NCBI RefSeq assembly: GCF_018991925.1
Contig: NW_024724368.1
Location: forward strand, 3,252,742-3,316,741
Length of the DNA: 64,000 nucleotides
Direction of reading: 5' to 3'
Source: Homarus americanus
Lineage: Eukaryota; Arthropoda; Malacostraca; Decapoda; Nephropidae
Shown here: piece after piece, positions 56,626 through 64,000 of the stretch
How positions within the stretch are numbered: position 1 is the stretch's first letter
How the letters are laid out: each line of letters begins with the position of its first letter
Made by a program: the position numbers and the translations under genes
Notes under the pieces: model-generated
What the model saw: only the letters and a program-made list of their open reading frames with translations
Databases searched by the model: none
Told to the model about the DNA's origin: nothing

Positions 56626-57000
56626 AGAGGTTGTGTTTGAGGGTACTATGTATATGTGTGTGGGTCAATTGTGTATATATGTGTGTATGATAACTATGTA
56701 GATAGGAGAGACATACATGCACACCTCGTACACATATATACATGAGAAGATTGAATTGATTGATATGTATACCTTAGCTTCATAATGTATGGGGAGAGGA
56801 ATAGTGCTTGTGTGCTTGCAGGGGTCACTAGGTCATTGTTGGGCTGCCGTAGGAGTGTGGGCAGTGTGTGGGTGGGGTGTGGGGGAATGGGTGGGGTGGA
56901 GTAAGTGGGTGGGGTCTCGTTTATTACTGTACTGCACCACAATTATTATATATGACTCCTTGTTGGCTCAGAGGTTGGGGATGCTCCCTTAAAAACCACT

Positions 57001-57600
57001 ACTACCCTCCCTCACACACCCCTACCCTCCCCCACACACCCCTACCCTCCCCCACACACCCTACCCTCCCCACACACCCCTACCCTACCCCTCCCCCCCA
57101 CACCCCTACCCTCCCCCACACACCCCTACCCTCCCCACACACACCCCTACCCTCCCCCACACACCCTACCCTCCCCACCCCCCTCCCCCCCACACACCCC
57201 TACCCTCCCCACACCCCTCCCTACCACACCCTCACACACCCCTACCCTCCCACACCCCTACCCTCCCCACACCCCTACCCTCCCCACCCTACCCTCCCCC
57301 CCACACCACTACCCTCCCTCACACCACTACCTCCCTCACACACCCCTACCCTCCCTCACACCCCTCCACCCCTACCCTCCCCCACACACCCCTACCCTCC
57401 CCCACACACCACTACCCTCCCCCACACACCCCTACCCTCCCCCCACACACCCTACCCTCCCTCCCTCCCCCACCCCTACCCTCCCTCACACACCCCTACC
57501 CCTCCCTCACACCCCTACCCTCCCCCCACACCCCTACCCTCCCCGCACACCCCTACCCTCTACCCCACACACCCCTACCCTCCCTCACCCCTACACCCCA
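57001..57600. repeat. C-rich minisatellite CCCCTACCCTCCCCCACACA, about 600 bp
   Basis: Roughly 30 imperfect units of 15-21 bp made of CCCTACCCTCCCC plus a CACACA spacer of varying length. The + strand is almost free of G; the minus strand has runs GGGGAGGGTAGGGG spaced by 1-7 bases, the pattern of G-quadruplex-forming DNA. It gives a false proline-rich frame of about 250 codons on the + strand. Confidence 0.96.
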
Positions 57601-58750
57601 TATACCCTGGGCAGGCATCAGTTCGTCTCAGTTAACTCACACTTCACCCTCACCCCCAACCCTGCCCCCTGACCATCAAACTGACAGAATTCAGATTGGC
57701 GTTGACTGTCTGGATGTAGGTACTCTGGTGCTGACGTTGAGTGTTTTTGTTGGTTAGGTTAGGTTTCTACACGGAATTTTACCAATACAATACTTTCCTC
57801 CCATCCCCTCCTTCCCTTTATATCGTCTTTAGGTAACATATTAACATCACTTCTCATAATTAATAACAATCTCTCAAGAGTATAGATAAAACAAACCTAC
57901 TAATAATAGAACGTAATATATAACCTTATAAAAACAAAAGAAGATCGCGTCACTCAAGCATCCCGCCCTCCCGTTCGTCCAACCACCTGTTCTGATACGT
58001 GGGTCATTTATCACGGCATTAAGTGATTCATGTCCTATTAAATGTTAGCGCTTTCTTCAGTCATCTAATGTGGATGAATTATCTTGTTTTTTTGTGGGTT
58101 TAGGTCTTCGTCTTACTGTTACTTCGAAGAAAATAAGGATAATAGTGTAGTTGTATTTGTCAAGAGCGGCAGCCATCTTTGTTGTTGCTAGGGGATACGG
58201 GTATATTTGAAATTACGATATAAATTCATTAACCAACCCCTATATAATTTTCTTTCCATACTTAAACACCCATAAATTAATTATTAATAATAATCCATAC
58301 GCGTTAAACGTAAATAAACTTATATTAAAGATTATAAACGAGAAATTGAACGGTCTGCCATCTCGTTATCCCTCACGCAAAGATACACGTAAGTTATAAA
58401 CATTTAGCTGCGCCGTTCACTACCAATTGTGGTATGTGTATTATGTGTAGGTAGAGACGATAATAAAGAGAATAGAATCGTTTGGTGATTAATTCTTGGT
58501 GTTTGTTGATATGATGATCAATTTGGTCTTGAAATGTGTGAGGTGAGGTGAAGTTTGGTTTGATTTGATTAGGTTAGCTTGATTTTGATGTAGAGAAAGA
58601 GAGAGAGAGACCAAAAACTAGGGGGAGGGGGGGGGAGCAAGAACGAAAGAGAGAGAGAGAGAGAGAAACTACATTCTTTACCGTCTCCCTAAACCGGTAT
58701 TCATAAGACACATACAGTAATACCTTCACAATCACCATTCATATACAACT
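57601..58750. other. Gene-free stretch
   Basis: Mostly AT-rich after 57.8 kb; GA tracts at 58593-58610 and 58648-58665; a TTAGG pair near 57755-57770. No gene recognised. Confidence 0.65.
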
Positions 58751-58753
58751 GTA

Positions 58754-58959
58754 GAGTCCCCTTCACTTGTGCGTTTACAGGGGCTCGTCATATAAACATC
58801 CCACAAATCATTGACATTTTTATTTTAATATTGTTTTAATTTGATTCCATAGCATGTTTACTATTGCGAGTTTCCTTCTGTCGAATATAAACCAATACAG
58901 GGTTGCCACACTGCCCTAAACTTGACGAGCCCCTGTAAACGCACAAGTGAAGGGGACTG
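58754..58959. mobile_element. MITE with perfect 35-bp terminal inverted repeats, 206 bp
   Basis: Left arm 58756-58790 and right arm 58923-58957 are exact reverse complements over 35 bp; with the flanking (C/G)A the ends read CAGTCCCCTTCACTTGTG. Flanked by TA on both sides (58752-58753, 58960-58961). CAGTCCCC is also the start of the end sequence of the 22.3-kb MITE after its CAGT/CAGA prefix. The interior is AT-rich and non-coding. Perfect arms suggest recent insertion. Confidence 0.92.
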
Positions 58960-58961
58960 TA

Positions 58962-60027
58962 CCTTCGATACTTGTGGGTGACTCATGAAGGAAGGGGGGG
59001 GGGATGAAGGCGGACAGGTGGTCATCAATGAGCTCCTTCAAGTACAAGGTGTTGAGTATGACATAAGTGAGTGTAACCTCTTAGTTCAAGTGGAGTCCTT
59101 CGTTAAATGGGACCCTCTTGAGATGGAGAGAGAGGAAGAAGAGAAGAAGAAAGAGTAAGACAAGGAGGAAAGAGGGAGAGAGATAATAGACAGCATGAAG
59201 GAGAGAAGAATGAAAGAAGAAAGATTGGAGAGAGGAAAAATAAGAGGAGGTTTACCAATAGAGAAAAAGACAGACTGAGAAAACAGAAGATAAAAAGGAG
59301 AGAGAGAGTGAGGGAGAGAGAGAGACTGGCCCCCAGGGTAAACAGGAGCCACGTGAGAAGGTTGGATGGCTAACAATAGATTCAGTAACAGATATAAATA
59401 AACCCACTGAGTGTCATCCCCCGTCGCTGTGGGTTTTAAAAAAGGTAAACAAGAATGGACAAATGGTAGTAACATGAGCAGGTGGGGGTCTTGGTGGAGC
59501 CCTTTAACGGTACATCGGCAGGGAAGGGAGGTTAGGGTAGGAGAAAGGGGGATTAGGGAGGGTAGGAGAGAAGAGAAGGGAGGGTAGGAGAGGAGAAAAG
59601 GAAGTGGGAGATTGATGGAAGGGAGGGAAAGGGATATGAAGGAGGAGAGGCAGGTAGGTAAGAAGAAGGAGAGAAGAGAAAGACGAAAGTGTTGGAGGAA
59701 GGAAGGAAGGATGGAGAGATGGATGAGAAGAAAGAAAAGTAAAGGTGGATGATAGGCTAAACAAGATTAACAAGGGAGAGGAACTAAAATAAGTCAAATG
59801 GAATTGGATTAGGTTAGGTTAGGTAGGGGGATTGTGGATATAGAAGAGAATGTTAGAGAATGATTAATTATGTAAGGAGTCATAAAGTAGGAGGAAGAGG
59901 TTACATGGGGGGGGGGGTATGTTCTGGGTATGGTAATGTTTCGTTCAAGTATTAGTGTGTGGGGGGGTTTTTTTCGTGTACAATTTATTCTCTTTTATTG
60001 GGCAGACTTGAACGCCAAATGGTAGGT
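58962..60027. other. Purine-rich gene-free stretch
   Basis: 59100-59790 is strongly G+A biased on the + strand (AGAGAGAAGAAG and GGGAGGG words), giving false pyrimidine-coded frames on the minus strand. TTAGG tract at 59808-59822; G run at about 59908-59917. No gene. Confidence 0.7.
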
Positions 60028-60150
60028 AATGACGTAATGACTCAATGTAACTCATTGACTTCATCCATTACCGCTGGGTATAAATTTGACCAATCATATG
60101 CATTTTGAGTTCCAATTGGTGGGTCGAGGCGGTGCAGTGTTTTGGTTGGT
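60028..60150. promoter_or_regulatory. CRE-like, TATA and CCAAT cluster, promoter-like
   Basis: TGACGTAA at 60030-60037, an AP-1-like TGACTCA overlapping the end of it, TATAAAT at 60079-60085, CCAAT at 60090-60094 and CCAATTGG at 60112-60119 lie in about 90 bp. The density is unusual for this window, but no gene is visible on either side. Confidence 0.25.
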
Positions 60151-60474
60151 GGAGGTCTCTCACGCTATATTGTACAGTACTAGGATACCTGGTCTGACTC
60201 TACCACACACACACACACACACCATGTACTCAATAATTTATAGCTCCTGATAGACCAGTGTAATCAATCATCTAGTATACGCGTTCAAGACCTGATCTGT
60301 TGAAGGCTTACATACATCACCATCAATAACTTAATGATACAGAGTTAACAGTCAGTAGTTTGAGGGTGAAGTGGCTGGTTCCTTAGTGGTTGGTTCCTTC
60401 CACGTGAAACCAACACGATGGGGAGATAAGAGATCAGACATAGATCATTTTCCCGTGTGTTGTGCCAGCTGTTG

Positions 60475-60540
60475 GTGGTGGTGGTGGTGGTGGTGGTGGT
60501 AGTAGTGGTCGTCGTGGTGGTAGTGGTGGTGGTGGTAGGG
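60475..60540. repeat. (GGT)n microsatellite
   Basis: GGT triplets with GTA and CGT interruptions. Confidence 0.95.
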
Positions 60541-60569
60541 TGAAGATGGTGGGAGAAGTGATAACAAGG

Positions 60570-60876
60570 ATCATATGAAGATCTTCCCCCCAAAGTATCC
60601 AACTGAAGATCCTCCCCCCCCCAGTCGCGCTCATATGAAGATCCCCCCCAACATATAATATAAATAAACAACATAAGGATTAAATAATAAAACATTATTC
60701 AGATTACTTTCTTGTTACACTAAATATTGGTGTAGGTTAGGTTAGGTTAGGTTAGGTGGTCATAGTGACGTCAGGTAAGGTCAGGTTTGGTCAGGTCAGA
60801 TCCTCCCATCCAGGCTTGATCATATGAAGATCCCCCCCCCCAAGTAGGTTTGGGGGGGAGGATCTTCATATGATCC
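60570..60876. repeat. Dispersed ATATGAAGATC + C-run motifs and a 58-bp palindrome
   Basis: ATATGAAGATCTTCCCCCC (about 60573), TGAAGATCCTCCCCCCCC (about 60604) and ATATGAAGATCCCCCC (about 60632) precede a palindrome at 60818-60875: GATCATATGAAGATCC, C run, GTAGG, G run, GGATCTTCATATGATC. A (TTAGG)n tract (60734-60757) and a CRE (60766-60773) lie in between. Confidence 0.85.
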
Positions 60877-62639
60877 CATAACAACATCAGACCACATGAA
60901 AACAACAATAGTGTCTTTTGTAACCGAGTAAAAAGATCCAGGTTATAACAATATTCATAGTTGTAATTTGTTGTTACGGGATATTAAACCATCGTCCTCA
61001 AAGGGTTAAACCATTGTCTTCAAAGGTTTAAGATACAACCTTTATACTATATGTGTGCCCAGGAGAGAATAATCTTAATTCACGTGTACACAAACCCACA
61101 TGATCGTGAAAACCCACACAGGTACCTAACCTATCTGTTTATGTGGTACGTATACACAGCTGTACGAGAGAGAGAGAGAGAGAGAGGTGTGTGTGTGTCA
61201 TCGTCAAAAAAAATACGATCGTGGTGTTAGGTCCTTAGCGGTCACTAGTATTGTCATGTGATCGGGGTAATGTGAGCTGTAGTCCTGTTCCAAGAAAATC
61301 GAACCAGCTTGGAGTCCCCGGTAACCAGATTATGCCTGCCTGCTAAGTCACCACCATGCTAGGCGGCTCCTTTAGTGGTGGTTGTACAGCTGACGGGGGT
61401 GTGTGACCTGCGTAGAGAGAGAGTGGGAGGGTATCGTGGTGGTGGTGTTTTGTTGTTGTGGTGGTGTGCGGCCCTCAGGACATTCTCCTCTCTTCTTCCT
61501 TCTCTCCCTCTCTCTCCTTCCTTTCCTCCCTACTTGTCTTCTTCGTTCCTTGTCTCCCCCCTTTTCTATTTTCCTTCCTCCCTTTCTTCATTTTTCCCTC
61601 CTTCTTTCCCCTCTTTCATCTCTCCCTCTATTTTTCCTCTTTCTCTTCCCCCCTTTCCCTCCTTCAGTCTCTCCCTTCTTCCCGCCTTCCCTCCCTGAAA
61701 ACTTGGTAGATCTGTAGTTCGTCTCGGGAACACTTGAGTATACTTCTAAACTTCTAAATCATCTCCTAATGAAGAACTGAAAGTCCCCATCTAACGATAT
61801 GTATTTTCTCTACATCAAAACTCAGGTTAGGTTAGTTCAGGTCAGGTCAGATCTGGCTCGCTGGTTTGGGAGGATGAAGTGGATTTATTACACACACACA
61901 CACACACACACACATTCCCTCTCATATTCAATCACCCTTCCACACACACTTAAGATTCTCACTCATTTTTTTTCCACATTCACAGGCCCTTGCACATACT
62001 TTTTAATGGTCACGCACCCTCCCTTATTACTTCTCCCCTCCTCATTCTCTCACACATCCACTCCCACACATCCACGCCCACATCACCTCCCTCTCTCTCA
62101 CACATTTTCCCTCACACCCTCCCTCCCATCCTCCCTCACCATCTCACACCCTCCCTCCACCTCTCACACACCTCCTACACACCTCCCTCTCCTCCCCACC
62201 CTCTCATACACCTCCTACACACCTCCCTCTCCTCCCCACCCTCTCACACACCCACATCACCCCTTCCTCCTCCTCCTCCTCCTCCTCCCAAGCAAGCAGA
62301 CCAGTGACCCATCAAGGGTATAGCATGAACCAATAATTCCACAGGCAAGTTCCTACCAGCCAGCACCATGCAGCCGCCACTCCCAGCAGGCCAGGCTAAG
62401 AGAGGAGAAGGATATAGTTCGTGTATATTTACTCGAGGCTGAAAATATATCCGCAAGAGATATATATCACGTCTTAGAAAAATATATAAACTTACTGATT
62501 TTTTTTTTACGTAGATCGCGTTTATGTTTCTATCAGCAACATTGTCCCTAACTTCTTGTTAATAATGACAATGTTGAGGTTTGTAATACGACCATTCACG
62601 TCATACTTGTGAATATCTGTTAGGTGGTTTGTTTACCTT

Positions 62640-62640
<1 letters not shown>
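60877..62640. other. Gene-free stretch with pyrimidine-rich block
   Basis: 61480-61700 is almost pure C+T on the + strand (TTCCTCC words); 61890-62260 is CA/CTC-rich with CCTCACACACC repeats; (CCT)n at 62265-62288. The long frames here are low-complexity artefacts. Confidence 0.75.

Positions 62641-62642
<2 letters not shown>

Positions 62643-62681
<39 letters not shown>
62643..62681. repeat. (GA)n microsatellite
   Basis: Uninterrupted GA dinucleotides. Confidence 0.97.
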
Positions 62682-62684
<3 letters not shown>

Positions 62685-63224
62685 CTGTATTAGTGTTCTG
62701 GGGGTATGTGGTGTGTTATCTGGGATCAAAAGCATAGTTTAAGACAGACGTCACCATGGGAGATAGTGAGATGGGGCGAGGGGAAAAAAGGTATGTTCTC
62801 AAGACTGTGGGTGATGATGATGTGGTGGTGGTGGTAGTAGTGTGGGTGACCATGTACTGTTTTGGGGTGACTGTGTGTGGTAGTGACTGTATATGGTAAT
62901 GGTGGTAGTGGTAGCCGGGTAGTATGGTATAGTGGTAACATAGTAGTAGTGGTAGCCGGCTAGTGTGGTGTTAAGTAAACGCCACACGGTAAAATAATAG
63001 CACACAGCAAGGCGTGATACCCACTACAGTGACTTGTACTGTTGTTATCGTAGACACAAGAAGTGGTGGTGTTGTGGTGATGGTAGTTGTTGTTGTTGTG
63101 GTGGTGGTGGTTGTTAATTTACCCCCTTACACACACACACACACAGAGTTGGTATAGGAGTGTGTTGTACAGGTTGAGACAGGTGTACTGATTGACGGGT
63201 ATAGATCAGAGGTGGACAGGTAGA

Positions 63225-63402
63225 GTTGACAGACAGACAGGTGGACATACAAGCAGAGAGACGAGCAGATAAACATACAGAATAACCAAATAGACAGACA
63301 CAAACTAGTACGGAAAAAAACAATCAATAAACACACAACATAACAGACAGACAGACAGACAACATAACAGACAGACACACACAGACAGACAGACAGACAG
63401 AA
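63225..63402. repeat. (ACAG)n-rich region
   Basis: ACAGACAGACAG tetramer runs at about 63227-63240, 63342-63362 and 63368-63402 separated by ACATAAC and similar spacers. Confidence 0.9.
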
Positions 63403-63671
63403 CCAAAAAAAACAACAACCAAACCTCCAGAATAACAGACAAACCAAGATAAAAGTAAAACACGCATAAACAGATAGAAAAATCATACGAACAAACACGG
63501 GAATAAGAAATAAACAAAGAAATAATTGAGGGCGAGGGAAAAAATAAACAAGAAGTATATAAATAAACACAAAACGTAAATAACTTCATAAATTAAACAT
63601 ATAAGGTCACGTAAATAAACATATAGAATCACCTGAAGATTAAACCCCCCTTACATTATTTTTTTTTGGAG

Positions 63672-63777
63672 GGGTTAGGTTAGGTTAGGTTAGGTGAGGT
63701 GAGGTGAGGTGAGGTAAGGTGAGGTTAGGTGAGGTGAGGTGAGGTGAGGTGAGGTGAGGTTAGGTTAGGTGAGGTGG
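63672..63777 (+). repeat. TTAGG array grading into TGAGG variant array
   Basis: Four to five TTAGG units are followed by runs of TGAGG pentamers with scattered TTAGG and TAAGG units, all in the same 5-bp register. Confidence 0.95.
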
Positions 63778-64000
63778 AGAATTTTCAGGTGCTCTGATAA
63801 TTGAATGAAGGAATAAACTTATGGCTACAGGAGTATTGTATGAATGTATTGTATATCTGCATGTATGTTACCTAAAACAGTTCAACAGCTAATCAAAACT
63901 CAGTAAAATAATAAAACTGGATTAAAATGAGATAAAGATTTGCCGACTAGACATATCAAGTGAGATGAAAGTGTAATAGATAAACGCAATAGTGTTAAAG

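Noticed and set aside
56868..57635. Open frame of 255 codons on the + strand, proline/threonine-rich
   Set aside because: Produced by the CCCTACCCTCCCCCACACA minisatellite, which lacks stop codons; no domain or splice structure.
61375..62323. Several frames of 83-174 codons at 61.4-62.3 kb
   Set aside because: Same cause: CT-rich and CA-rich blocks without stops; three frames are open at once.

Overview
This is arthropod genomic DNA, most likely from a decapod crustacean. Reasons: spliceosomal introns with GT-AG borders, many short tracts of the arthropod telomere-type pentamer TTAGG, very dense microsatellites (TG/CA, GATA, GTTC, CACT, TAA, TA, GA), and decayed Tigger/pogo, hAT-like and LINE sequences. 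The species cannot be named from the sequence alone.

One protein-coding gene is clearly readable. It is a complete chimaerin (invertebrate counterpart of vertebrate CHN1/CHN2 and fly RhoGAP5A) on the + strand, 7943-18363, in ten coding exons whose splice phases all fit. The predicted 474-residue protein reads SH2 domain, then C1 zinc finger, then RhoGAP domain. Such proteins are diacylglycerol-responsive GTPase-activating proteins for Rac. Two positions that are usually conserved differ: the RhoGAP Asn of the N-L-x-x-V-F motif is Ser426, and the C1 loop Pro is Leu222.

Layout: 1-7.8 kb is upstream DNA with microsatellites, a 41-bp minisatellite, a CCAAT/TATA cluster near 5.9 kb and a one-ended hAT-like fragment near 7 kb. 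7.8-18.4 kb is the gene. Intron 2 carries two Tigger/CENP-B-type transposase remnants, intron 5 a large TG/CA-cored palindrome, and intron 9 a TA-flanked MITE. 18.4-31 kb is AT-rich 3' flank with the possible long 3' UTR, a Tigger-like MITE (22.3 kb) and a dead LINE reverse transcriptase (29.25-30.17 kb) that runs into a 25-bp minisatellite. 31-64 kb has no gene I can recognise. It is dominated by minisatellites, microsatellites, strand-asymmetric purine/pyrimidine blocks, MITEs (37.3, 45.5, 53.8, 58.8 kb), a minus-strand LINE 3' end with its own poly(A) (54.7-55.2 kb), a 600-bp C-rich G-quadruplex-type minisatellite (57.0-57.6 kb) and clusters of perfect cAMP-response-element palindromes (46.5 and 51.8 kb).

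The most distinctive things seen are a three-copy family of roughly 155-bp TA-flanked MITEs, a 206-bp MITE with perfect 35-bp inverted repeats, two MITE-like elements built around internal tandem TCCGTTATA-type repeats, and a 27-bp tandem array in which every unit starts with a perfect CRE. No new protein system could be supported.
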